Source: Deltaproteobacteria bacterium (GTDB lineage Bacteria > Desulfobacterota > Desulfobacteria > Desulfobacterales > G020354645). Taken from it: 37,956 nt of DNA. Below, piece after piece: positions 25,374-33,759 of this stretch. The notes under the pieces were generated by a model, which was given only the letters and a program-made list of their open reading frames with translations, was not told where the DNA came from and did not search any database. The stretch's first letter is position 1. Every line of letters begins with the position of its first letter. The position numbers and the translations under genes are program-made. Location of the stretch: positions 4,513,727-4,551,682 of the forward strand of contig CP070652.1 in NCBI GenBank assembly GCA_020354645.1, in the 5' to 3' direction.

Positions 25374-26473
25374 TGAACAGCCGGCCTGTTCTGAAAATAG
25401 AAAACCTGCGTACCTTTTTCTACTCAAAAGGTAAGCGAGCCTTTGTGCGGTCGGTGGATGGCGTCAACTTACGGATAGGCAAAGGCGAAACACTCGGTAT
25501 CGTGGGTGAAAGCGGCAGCGGTAAAAGCGTCACCGCCCTCTCCATTATGGGTCTGGTTCCTGGCGAGCCGGGTGTTATCATCGGAAAGATCGGTTTAAAA
25601 ACCGATAACATCCAGAAAAATCTTCTGCAAGATCTTCGCGATTACGTCAAGATCAACATGAGTACCGGACGGATAATGGAGGTTTATAAGGATAATGTTG
25701 GCTGGCAAAAAAATGTCGATCGTGTAATGCAAGGGATCCGCGGTACAGAGATCGCTATGATTTTCCAGAATCCCAAGCTGGCGTTGAATCCTTTTATCCC
25801 TATCGGTAAACAGATAACCGAGTCCATTAGGATCAATACCCCTATAAAGAAGCGCAGCCAGGCCAGGGAGCGAGCCATGTATTGGCTTGCAAAGGTGAAA
25901 ATGGATTCCCCCCGACTTCGTTATTATAACAATCCATATGGTCTTTCAGGGGGTATGTGTCAGCGGGCCATGATTGCGATGGCCCTTTCCTCGGATCCTT
26001 CATTGCTAATTGCCGATGAACCGACAACCGGACTAGATGCCACAATTCAATCAAAAATCGTGGATCTGCTGGCCGATTTAAAATCCTCGGTTGGCGTAAC
26101 GACAATGCTCATCAGCCATGATATCAACGTCATTAAAGCACTGTCGGACAACGTGGCCGTTATGTATGGTGGCACGTTGCTCGAACACGGACCCGTGGGC
26201 ATAATATTGTCCGCCGAGCACCAGGCTAAACATCCTTATACAGCTGCGCTGCTGGAATCGATACCTCGTGAAAAACACATCAGAGAAAAAGGTTATTTGC
26301 AGGCCATTAAGGGCGACGTACTGGATACCATCAATATACCACTCGGATGCAGGTTTTATTCTCGTTGCGATAAGGTGACCGAAAAAATTCAGGAAAAATG
26401 TGATAACCATGAGCCGGATCTCAGAGAAATTTCATCAGGACACAGCCTGAGGTGCTGGCTGTATTACGAATAA
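25373..26473 (+). CDS. dppD: ABC importer ATPase, DppD type, with extra insertion
   Basis: A 366-residue ATPase. Walker A is GESGSGKS (45-52), the Q-loop is IFQNPKLALNPF, the signature is LSGGMCQRA (about 192-200), and Walker B with D-loop is LLIADEPTTGLDA. The C-terminal oligopeptide-transporter tail has the cysteines GCRFYSRC, KC and RCW, which in DppD-type proteins can bind an iron-sulfur cluster. Unusual is about 40 residues inserted between Walker A and the Q-loop (about 80-120). The usual QDPMTSLNP sequence is also altered. The gene overlaps the previous stop by one base. Confidence 0.9.
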   Translation: MNSRPVLKIENLRTFFYSKGKRAFVRSVDGVNLRIGKGETLGIVGESGSGKSVTALSIMGLVPGEPGVIIGKIGLKTDNIQKNLLQDLRDYVKINMSTGRIMEVYKDNVGWQKNVDRVMQGIRGTEIAMIFQNPKLALNPFIPIGKQITESIRINTPIKKRSQARERAMYWLAKVKMDSPRLRYYNNPYGLSGGMCQRAMIAMALSSDPSLLIADEPTTGLDATIQSKIVDLLADLKSSVGVTTMLISHDINVIKALSDNVAVMYGGTLLEHGPVGIILSAEHQAKHPYTAALLESIPREKHIREKGYLQAIKGDVLDTINIPLGCRFYSRCDKVTEKIQEKCDNHEPDLREISSGHSLRCWLYYE

Positions 26474-26484
26474 GATAGGCAGTT

Positions 26485-27498
26485 ATGGCCGAGTCAATAT
26501 TAGAAGTTGAAAATCTAAGAAAATATTATCTTCAGCCCAGGGGTCTTTTTTCACCTTTTAAGACTGAGAAACGAATCATTCCTGCAGTTGACGATGTGAG
26601 TTTTTATATTAAAAAAAATGAAACCATGGGGCTTGTCGGTGAAACCGGATGCGGCAAGACGACCATCGGCAGGTCGATTCTGAAACTCACCCCGGTCACC
26701 TCGGGAAGGGTTATTTTCAACGGTACGGATATTACCCATTTGACACCGTCTGAATTTCGCCCTTATCGAAGACAAATGCAGATGATCTTTCAGGATCTCG
26801 ATGCTGCATTAAATCCCAAAATGCGGATCAAGTCGATCCTCACAGAAGCACTTACAGTGCACCATAAATTGAGTGAGGCCGAAATTAACCACAGGATTGA
26901 GGAACTTCTTGAAAAAGTTAATCTGAAAAAAAGTAAACTTTCCAGTTTTTCGGGGGAGTTGTCCGGCGGTGAAAAACGCAGAGTCGGTATAGCACGCTCA
27001 CTGGCTGTGGGGGCGCGGTTCCTGGTTGCCGATGAGCCCACGAGCGCCTTGGATGTGTCTATTCAGGCACAGGTGGTGAACCTTTTAAAGGATCTGCAGA
27101 AAAACCTCGGCCTTTCCTATCTTTTTATATCGCACGATTTAAGGATCGTGGAATTGCTAAGTCATAAAGTCGCCGTCATGTATCTGGGGAGAATAGTCGA
27201 GATGGGGCTGGCCGGCCGTATTGCCAACGCTCCGCGTCATCCGTATACCCGAATACTCTGGTCTTCGTTACTCAAGAAAAAGAGTCAAGAAGCCACCCAG
27301 GTACCATCAGATCAACACGACGGACGTTGGGGTGTGTTCGATTTTGAACGCTCTTACTCCGGTTGCCGGTTCGCTCCGCGTTGCCCGGTGTATGAGGCCA
27401 AGGGCAATCCTGCCATCTGCAGCGATCCGGCCAATGCGCCGAAACTTAGCGATATCGGAAACGGCCATAAAGTATCCTGTCATTTTCCGCTTGAATGA
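26485..27498 (+). CDS. dppF: ABC importer ATPase, DppF type
   Basis: A 337-residue second ATPase. Walker A GETGCGKT lies at 52-59, the Q-loop is MIFQDLDAALNPKM, the signature is LSGGEKRRV, and Walker B is FLVADEPTSALDVS. The C-terminal tail GCRFAPRCPVYEAKG with later cysteines is typical. It follows the DppD gene after 11 bases, completing a five-gene importer. The stop is 17 bases from the stop of the convergent 841-residue gene, with a short CCCATTATAATGGG palindrome at the junction. Confidence 0.92.
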   Translation: MAESILEVENLRKYYLQPRGLFSPFKTEKRIIPAVDDVSFYIKKNETMGLVGETGCGKTTIGRSILKLTPVTSGRVIFNGTDITHLTPSEFRPYRRQMQMIFQDLDAALNPKMRIKSILTEALTVHHKLSEAEINHRIEELLEKVNLKKSKLSSFSGELSGGEKRRVGIARSLAVGARFLVADEPTSALDVSIQAQVVNLLKDLQKNLGLSYLFISHDLRIVELLSHKVAVMYLGRIVEMGLAGRIANAPRHPYTRILWSSLLKKKSQEATQVPSDQHDGRWGVFDFERSYSGCRFAPRCPVYEAKGNPAICSDPANAPKLSDIGNGHKVSCHFPLE

Positions 27499-27515
27499 AC
27501 AACATTGGCCACCCA

Positions 27516-30041
27516 TTATAATGGGCGTCCGAGTTGAATCAGGAATACCGGTCCTTGTTCATCCAGTATGTCAGGCTGCCGTATCGGCCAGGCAATTCCC
27601 ATTCGGAATGCCGAAAGATTTCCCCAAGCAATTTCCAGGGAGGTAACCAACTCTATGCCTGCGCCAATCAGTGTATCATCCCAGGTCAAGTGATCGCTGG
27701 CAGCGCCTGCATCGATAAAAGTGCCCAATCGCAGACGATGAAGAAACAACGGAAATGTATTGTAGCCTTTTTGCAAATTAACCAAAGGCCAATAAATTTC
27801 GAAGCCGGCGGTCACGGCCTGACCGGCCTCCAAAACATTGGAATCAAAGCCGCGCAACGGAAATAGACGGGTGGGTCTTTGGGTAAAGTACCCTTCAACC
27901 ACGTTTCCACCGATACGATAAGTTGTATGTCCGGGTATAAGTTCTCCCCAGGTTTTACCGGCCTGCATGTGAAGAGAAGTATAGGTCTGTCTACCGAATA
28001 AAAATAAAAGACCGCCGAATACGGATTGACTATCTTCGGTGAAAATTTCCAGATTGCCCCACCCTCTGAGATCGCCGAAAGTTCCCTCAAGATGAAAAGC
28101 CCCCCAGGACTCTTGGTCCCTAGACTCTCCATTTTCAAGGGGTTCAAATGTGCGGTGATTGATGGAAAGCTCCAGTGAATCGATGCCGAAGGGTATCCAA
28201 AAGGCTTTGAATTCGTTTCTGGATTCTTCCACTGCTGCCTCCAATCCGGTTTCATAATCCAAGGGGTATCTCGTAAAGCGCAGGCCGAAATCCTTAGCCT
28301 TGCCGCCCAGCCGCACGGAGAGGTAGTCGGAGCTGAAGGAATACCGCAGACCTGCATCCGTTGTGTAATCGCCTGTCACATCCCGGCTCTTGGTTGCAAT
28401 TCCAAGCTGGAAATCGGAGGTACTGGCAAAAATATCTGGCATCAAATAATTCGGCCAGATACTTTTTAACGGGCTATAGGGTTTGGGCTTCAGGTTATCT
28501 TTCGTTATTACGGCATTTTGGGTTTTTATCGGAACACCTTTGCGAGATTTTCCAGGGGTTTGTTCAACCGCATAGGTCATAACCTGCCAACCATTTTGAG
28601 CAAGGCATAAATATTTGCCGTCTCTCGGCAGTACGGCGCCATTTTTACAGTTCGTTAACTGGTGCTTATCGGCATCGTATATTTGGAATACTCCGGATAC
28701 GTTGGAAGCAAAAACAAGGCGTTCTCCCTCCCACCAGGGATCCATCTCCAGAGAGGGTGAGTCAGTAATTCGGTACCATAACCGGTCATACAACCATATA
28801 TCCCAGTTTCCCTGGCTGTTTGCGGCCACCGCGATACGACCCCGCTGATCCTGAACCGGACCGGACATCTGCAACACACCGGGAGGCGCCGGAATGAGGT
28901 GCAACTTTTTTTTGTCAGTTTTAAAATGGGTGAGAGAACGTCTTTTTTTTGTGGATAGCAGAACCAGATAAGGTTGACGACCTTTACGGGTGATGGCAAC
29001 ACCACCGGGGCCCGGATCCCAAACATGTTCTAAGTTAAATGGCAGGGCCAATCCCTTTTTGTATTTAATAATTTTGGCCTGGCCTTCTTCATCATATTCA
29101 GAGACCCAAAGGGCATTTTCGGAATCGACATATCCATATCGACCTCTGAAACGAATCCTTTTAATGCCGGGATACACTCCGGATGCATTCCAGTATACGA
29201 ACGGGTTGCTCCAATAGCCGGTAATAAGAAGACCCGCTCTATTATTTTCATGGCCACTCAATCCGGCGGAGTATTCATGCCACAGGTCACTCCAGGATGC
29301 GCCGAAACTCTTTTTGGCCTTAAGATCTATCTCGAAGGGAACAATACCCTCCCCATGCCTTTTGATAAAATCGAGCAATCGGTTCCAGCCGTAATTCTGA
29401 TAGACCCATTTTATGAATGGTCTGCCATATATAAGATATCCATAATGGCCCGGCCATATCCCGGGATGATTGCTGATTTTGTCAATAGCAGGAGGATTGG
29501 CAACACGATGAATCACGGTATGGAAGGGATCTGGAATTATTTCGGTCTGGAACAGGGTATATAGCAGGTGGACAATCCCGTCCGTGGTCCATTCAGGCAT
29601 GATGATATTCGGTGATATAATTTCGCCGAAAGCTTTATGCAAACTGCCGGGGATACCGGAACGAATGCTGTAAATGCCCTGAATGCAAAGCCCTTTGAAA
29701 AGAAAATAAGCCCAAGGGTCAGGATCGGTATATCCGTCTTCCAACACCCCGGGCGCCCGGACAGGAATTCGAATTTCTCGGTGGGGAATCATGTGAACCT
29801 CTGCGGCGGGGGTGTCGAGATCATCATCCAGGATGACATGCAGGGGGAATTTGACTTTTAAACCCTGCTGTTCGAGAAAGGTAATCATTGCCGGGTATTT
29901 TTTGATCAAACGTCGGGCAATTTCAATTTGGTTGTCGGGGTAGTAAAATAACAGACCATCTTTTTCGACATAGACCAGAGAGAAACCATTGGCGGCAATA
30001 GAAAATACGAGAATCAAAGCAAAGAAAACAGATTTCATCAT
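27516..30041 (-). CDS. Exported peptidase-like / beta-propeller / outer-membrane barrel protein
   Basis: An 841-residue protein with a signal peptide (about 1-20). Residues 21-270 resemble the gluzincin peptidase-MA fold: PEWTTDGIVHLLYT corresponds to the P-W-x-x-E-G helix, but the HExxH position reads HKAFG and the usual Glu is Asp, so the site looks inactive. Residues about 290-500 form a TolB-like propeller (GNWDIWLYD, MDPWWEGERLVFAS). From about 530 to the end come alternating amphipathic strands and barrel-type motifs (FPLRGFDSNVLEAG, FIDAGAA), like bacterial surface-antigen barrels. The domain calls are from sequence feel only. It is convergent with the importer operon. There is no close match to a characterised protein that I can name. 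Confidence 0.7.
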   Translation of the reverse strand: MMKSVFFALILVFSIAANGFSLVYVEKDGLLFYYPDNQIEIARRLIKKYPAMITFLEQQGLKVKFPLHVILDDDLDTPAAEVHMIPHREIRIPVRAPGVLEDGYTDPDPWAYFLFKGLCIQGIYSIRSGIPGSLHKAFGEIISPNIIMPEWTTDGIVHLLYTLFQTEIIPDPFHTVIHRVANPPAIDKISNHPGIWPGHYGYLIYGRPFIKWVYQNYGWNRLLDFIKRHGEGIVPFEIDLKAKKSFGASWSDLWHEYSAGLSGHENNRAGLLITGYWSNPFVYWNASGVYPGIKRIRFRGRYGYVDSENALWVSEYDEEGQAKIIKYKKGLALPFNLEHVWDPGPGGVAITRKGRQPYLVLLSTKKRRSLTHFKTDKKKLHLIPAPPGVLQMSGPVQDQRGRIAVAANSQGNWDIWLYDRLWYRITDSPSLEMDPWWEGERLVFASNVSGVFQIYDADKHQLTNCKNGAVLPRDGKYLCLAQNGWQVMTYAVEQTPGKSRKGVPIKTQNAVITKDNLKPKPYSPLKSIWPNYLMPDIFASTSDFQLGIATKSRDVTGDYTTDAGLRYSFSSDYLSVRLGGKAKDFGLRFTRYPLDYETGLEAAVEESRNEFKAFWIPFGIDSLELSINHRTFEPLENGESRDQESWGAFHLEGTFGDLRGWGNLEIFTEDSQSVFGGLLFLFGRQTYTSLHMQAGKTWGELIPGHTTYRIGGNVVEGYFTQRPTRLFPLRGFDSNVLEAGQAVTAGFEIYWPLVNLQKGYNTFPLFLHRLRLGTFIDAGAASDHLTWDDTLIGAGIELVTSLEIAWGNLSAFRMGIAWPIRQPDILDEQGPVFLIQLGRPL

Positions 30042-30289
30042 TCAATCCGATTGCGAAATGTTCGATGATCGCTCAGCGTACTCTTCTGATGATGTGAATC
30101 ATATCAGTTTATAATACCTCTTCCAATTTAAGCAATAATGTTTATAATGATAATTCGAAAAACAAACCGCCAATTAGAATCTGTAACAATTCTGAATGAT
30201 TTATTCCGATTGCTGTAAGCCCGGGTGGCGGGTAATTTTGGAACGACGAATAAACATTTTCAATGCTTAGAAAAATCGGAGAAATTAAG

Positions 30290-30745
30290 ATGCTGAATAA
30301 AAGTATATTTTAGACGTTACTGTTGGGACTTGCTCTGTTTTTTATTTTCGATATTGACATTGCCTTGGCCGGGAGTGAAAAAAGCACCGGTTCAGAGCAA
30401 ACTCAGAAACAAAAGCCTGCCAGAGGAAGAGAAAACCCTTCTGAAGATAATTCTTTCAACAATTTGAGCCCGGAAATCAAAGCAAAATTGAAGGCGGAGC
30501 GAGATGCATTTTTCGATCAGACATCTGATTTGCGGGCAGAAATTTATAAAAAGAAATTAGCGATGAAAGATGAGCTCCAGAAAAATGAACCCGATGGTCA
30601 AAAACTCAAAGCCTTACAAAAAGAGATTTCCCGGCTTGAGGCTTTGCTGAATAAGGAGAGATACAAATTTATAAAAAGGATGGAGAAGATACATCCCGAG
30701 GCGGGCAAAGGATATTTTGAAAGAGGCATAATGGGAAACGATTGA
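30290..30745 (+). CDS. Spy/CpxP-like periplasmic protein interrupted by an in-frame TAG in the signal peptide
   Basis: A start with GGAGAA and ATG at 30290 opens a frame MLNKSIF, TAG at 30311-30313, then TLLLGLALFFIFDIDIALAG and about 120 mature residues in the same frame. Without the TAG this is a normal signal peptide and a charged helical protein with LSPEIKAKLKAERDAFFDQT, typical of Spy/CpxP/ZraP-type chaperone-like periplasmic proteins. An alternative TTG start at 30323 lacks a ribosome binding site and would lose the positive n-region. The gene is therefore either a one-base nonsense mutant, an amber-readthrough gene or a sequencing error. Confidence 0.65.
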
Positions 30746-30791
30746 TTTTAATTAAAAGATATACAAGTTATATTGAAATTTTTTTCCCGTG

Positions 30792-31295
30792 TTACGGGCC
30801 AGCGTGTATCATCTCCGAGGCCTCTCCACCGGTATACCACCCTTTATCCCGGAGGTAGGCCTCCAGTTCGCTTTTGAGCATCATTTCATGGCCCTTTTCG
30901 ACATGCACAAGATACTCAAGAATCCGCCGTCCGGAGAGGTCTGTGGCCGCAGCCGCTGCTTTGCGGTAAAATTCCTTTGCCGCTTGCTCCCGTTTAACGG
31001 CCAGTATCAGCAAATCCTCCAGCGAGTGGGATATATGTTCAGGAACAGCGCCGCCTTCGGCCGTCTCCGGTTCGCCGGGAATCTTCGACGGTAGTTCATG
31101 ACCGCCGGACATTTTTTTGTAATGGTCAACCAGCATTTTTCGGTGGTTGGCCTCCTCTTTGGCTAAATGGCGATATTTGTCACGGACCATTTCATTATTG
31201 ATCATATCGGCAATGTGACCGTAAAATTTGACAGCGTCTTCCTCACTGCGAATTGCCATTCCAAGCACTTCCAGAGATGTTAGTTTATGATCCAT
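30792..31295 (-). CDS. Ferritin-like diiron protein (rubrerythrin family, no rubredoxin domain)
   Basis: A 167-residue four-helix protein with two half-repeats: EEDAVKFY and KEEANHRKM in the first, REQAAKEFY and VEKGHEMM in the second, supplying the glutamates and histidines of a diiron site. It ends without the CxxC rubredoxin domain of classical rubrerythrin. Such proteins reduce peroxide or store iron and protect anaerobes against oxygen. The ATG at 31295 has AAGGGGGC upstream. It faces the Spy-like gene convergently. Confidence 0.88.
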   Translation of the reverse strand: MDHKLTSLEVLGMAIRSEEDAVKFYGHIADMINNEMVRDKYRHLAKEEANHRKMLVDHYKKMSGGHELPSKIPGEPETAEGGAVPEHISHSLEDLLILAVKREQAAKEFYRKAAAAATDLSGRRILEYLVHVEKGHEMMLKSELEAYLRDKGWYTGGEASEMIHAGP

Positions 31296-31426
31296 GTAAG
31301 CCCCCTTTCCCTGCTTTTTCCAATCATGGATGTGTTTAGAGTGATTCTCAAAAAAATGATCCGTTTGCCCTCACGATTGTATCGTTTCAGGCCAAGGGTT
31401 TAAGACTTCAAGGGGGCGCGGGGCAC

Positions 31427-31657
31427 TTTTTTCGACGACAAGATGCCACATCACTGCCGGATAGGCTCCGAAACGGCAACTCCCTTTCATTTTACTCCCT
31501 GCCGAAAACAATATTCTATGTCCCACCGAAAGACATAGCCGCTTTTTGCCGAGATTATATGAAACGGGTTGCTCCGGGGGGGTATACACACCCCGTGTCA
31601 AGCGGCAGAAGCCCTTTGCCATTTAAAAGCACCGCAGTGATCATCTTGTCGTGGCGT
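31427..31657 (-). repeat. Dispersed inverted-repeat element, copy C
   Basis: Its ends are TTTTTTCGACGACAAGAT (31427-31444) and ATCTTGTCGTGGCG (31643-31656). On the minus strand it reads in the same direction as copies A and B, sharing GACAAGATGATC, GGTGCTT, GAGTAAAATGAAAGG, GAGTTGCCG and GGCATCTTGTCG. It carries about 45 extra bases in the middle compared with copy A. It occupies most of the 400-base spacer 31296-31695; the rest holds no gene. Confidence 0.75.
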
Positions 31658-31695
31658 CAACGACCCTCCTGGCCCCAGCAAGGGCATCGCAGTTT

Positions 31696-32595
31696 TCAGT
31701 CGTTACCAGCCAACTGGGCGAGCTCCTCCCACTTTCGATCCGCTAATTGCTGGGCTGCTGCAACCATATTTTCAGGTATTTGCCGAAAACGTCCCTGAAC
31801 CTTTAGATATTCTTTCACCGAAAGTGACCGCTCAGGTCGAACATTAATCTTGTATTTGCCATTTGCAATCTCATAGATAGGAAAAACCTTGGCTTGCGTG
31901 GCCATCCGCGTAACCTGAATCGATTTGGCTGAATCGATTCGCCAGCCAGGAGGGCATGGTGATAGCAGATGGATAAACCGAGTGCCCTTAATTCCCCTGG
32001 CTTTCTTGAATTTTTCTATGACATCGTCTGGATAAGCCACAGATGCGGTGGCGATGTAAGGAATATTGTGGCCCTGCATGATCTTTTCCAGATCTTTTTT
32101 GGGCTCCTCCTTGACGGCACCGATCGGCGTAGTGCTGGTCCAAGCACCGGCAGGTGTGGCACTTGAACGCTGAATACCCGTATTCATGTAAGCCTCGTTA
32201 TCGTAACACACATAAAGAATATCGTCATTTCTTTCAGCTGCGCCGGAAAGAGATTGAATGCCGATATCAAAGGTACCGCCGTCACCGGCCCACGCCATGA
32301 CGACAACATTTTTTTCTCCCCTGATGTCAAAGGCGGCCCTGATCCCTGATGCGGTTACTGCGGCCGTGGCAAAGGGCGCATGGATGACCGGCAACGTGAG
32401 CGTTGAATAAGGCCAGATACCGACGATGATACCCCAGCAGCTGGCAGGTATTACGACAACCGTACGCTCACCTAACCCCATCAAGGCAAGTTTCATTGCC
32501 AGTGAAGCCCCACAGCCTTGACAGGAAAGCACGCCCGGTTGCAGTAATTCTTTTTTATTTATTACCTCACGCGGTATATTAAACCTGTTTTGCAT
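31696..32595 (-). CDS. porB: 2-oxoacid:ferredoxin oxidoreductase, beta subunit (PorB type)
   Basis: A 299-residue thiamine-diphosphate subunit. CQGCGASLAMKLAL at about residue 24 and later cysteines (PASCWG, LSPCPPGW) supply the iron-sulfur ligands of this subclass. WAGDGGTFDIG begins the thiamine-diphosphate motif that runs on to YDNEAYMNTG. It carries out the cleavage of a 2-oxoacid to acyl-CoA and CO2 with electrons for ferredoxin; pyruvate or a branched-chain 2-oxoacid is the likely substrate. It starts nine bases after the alpha gene and is probably the last gene of the operon. Confidence 0.92.
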   Translation of the reverse strand: MQNRFNIPREVINKKELLQPGVLSCQGCGASLAMKLALMGLGERTVVVIPASCWGIIVGIWPYSTLTLPVIHAPFATAAVTASGIRAAFDIRGEKNVVVMAWAGDGGTFDIGIQSLSGAAERNDDILYVCYDNEAYMNTGIQRSSATPAGAWTSTTPIGAVKEEPKKDLEKIMQGHNIPYIATASVAYPDDVIEKFKKARGIKGTRFIHLLSPCPPGWRIDSAKSIQVTRMATQAKVFPIYEIANGKYKINVRPERSLSVKEYLKVQGRFRQIPENMVAAAQQLADRKWEELAQLAGND

Positions 32596-32604
32596 ATAAC
32601 ACTC

Positions 32605-33759
32605 CTACTGTTTTAGGCCCCAAAAAATAGGTCGATCTGCGGGTTTATCACCGGTCAGTGCACTTTTGACGACGGCTTCCACGTCTTCCGGTGTCACATC
32701 TCTTCCTCCCAGACCGGCAACAACCGGAAATATGGTCGGCCGGTTTTCCATTGAATAAAGCGCAGCCTGTATTTCACTGGCAAAAACCCCACCTAAACCT
32801 GCCGTCAGGTTGCGATCGATAACGACCACTTTTGACGCCTTTCCTAATGTGTTTTGCCAGGGTTCGACCGGTACAGGTCTGAACATACACACTTTCATAA
32901 GACCAACCTTTTTGCCGGCCTCCCGCAATCGGTCAACAGCGATGCGGGCAACCGAGGTAATCGTTCCCGCAGTTACTACAATCAATTCGGCATCATTACT
33001 GCGGTAAGTCTCTATGAGGTCATATTTCCGGCCAAATGTTTCAGAAAAGTCTTTGCAAACCTTTAAATACTCGTCCAGTGTATTGAGTGAATCCTGATGC
33101 ATGACAAATCTTTCTTCGTAGTAATATTCGGGTCCGATAATCCCACCGAACATACGTGGATCGTTCAAATCAAGTTTGAACTCAGGCTGATAAGGCGGCA
33201 GAAATTTATCAACTTGTGTCCGTTTGGGCACATCCACAATCTCAGAAGTGTGGCTTAAGAAAAACCCGTCAAAACATAGCATAACGGGAAGCAAGGCTTT
33301 CTCAGCCAGTCTGAAGGCCATAATAACGCAGTCCAGAACCTCCTGGTTGGATTCGCAGTAGATCTGGATCCAACCTGTATCCCTCTGGGACAATGAGTCA
33401 CTTTGATCCGCCCATATATTCCAGCCGGGGCCCACCGCTCGATTTACGTTGGCCAGCACAATAGGAAGTCTGGCGCCGGCAACCCAATGCAGAACTTCAT
33501 GCATCAGCAGTAAACCATGGCTGCTGGTTGCGGTGAACGTGCGAACTCCGTCAGATGCAGCACCCATTAGCGCGGCCAGGGCCGAGTGTTCACTTTCTAC
33601 TTTAATGAACTTTGAATCCAATTCACCGTGGGCGCACATTTCGGAAAGCTCTTCTACAATGGTTGTCTGCGGCGTAATCGGATAGGCCGAGATGACCTGG
33701 ACCCGACTCAGCTTTACACCCAGAGCAACCGCGTGGTTTCCCTTGATAACCTGTTTCAA
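32605..33759 (-). CDS. porA: 2-oxoacid:ferredoxin oxidoreductase, alpha subunit (PorA type)
   Basis: A 384-residue subunit with YPITPQTTIVEELSE near the N-terminus, KVESEHSALAALMGAASDGV, and a C-terminal TGLGG-like segment (NLTAGLGGVFASEIQ). The start is TTG at 33759, placed by AAGGAGGCATAA just upstream. The previous gene stops at the adjoining base, so the pair is translationally linked. It ends with TAG, and the frame continues through four codons directly into the beta subunit start, so readthrough would give an alpha-beta fusion. Confidence 0.92.
   Translation of the reverse strand: MKQVIKGNHAVALGVKLSRVQVISAYPITPQTTIVEELSEMCAHGELDSKFIKVESEHSALAALMGAASDGVRTFTATSSHGLLLMHEVLHWVAGARLPIVLANVNRAVGPGWNIWADQSDSLSQRDTGWIQIYCESNQEVLDCVIMAFRLAEKALLPVMLCFDGFFLSHTSEIVDVPKRTQVDKFLPPYQPEFKLDLNDPRMFGGIIGPEYYYEERFVMHQDSLNTLDEYLKVCKDFSETFGRKYDLIETYRSNDAELIVVTAGTITSVARIAVDRLREAGKKVGLMKVCMFRPVPVEPWQNTLGKASKVVVIDRNLTAGLGGVFASEIQAALYSMENRPTIFPVVAGLGGRDVTPEDVEAVVKSALTGDKPADRPIFWGLKQ

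Noticed and set aside
27812..28357. Second minus-strand frame within the 841-residue protein
   Set aside because: It is an out-of-phase frame inside a larger frame that has a signal peptide and recognisable domains.
31371..31622. Minus-strand frame inside repeat copy C
   Set aside because: The frame is not preserved in copies A and B, so it is a chance opening in a repeat.
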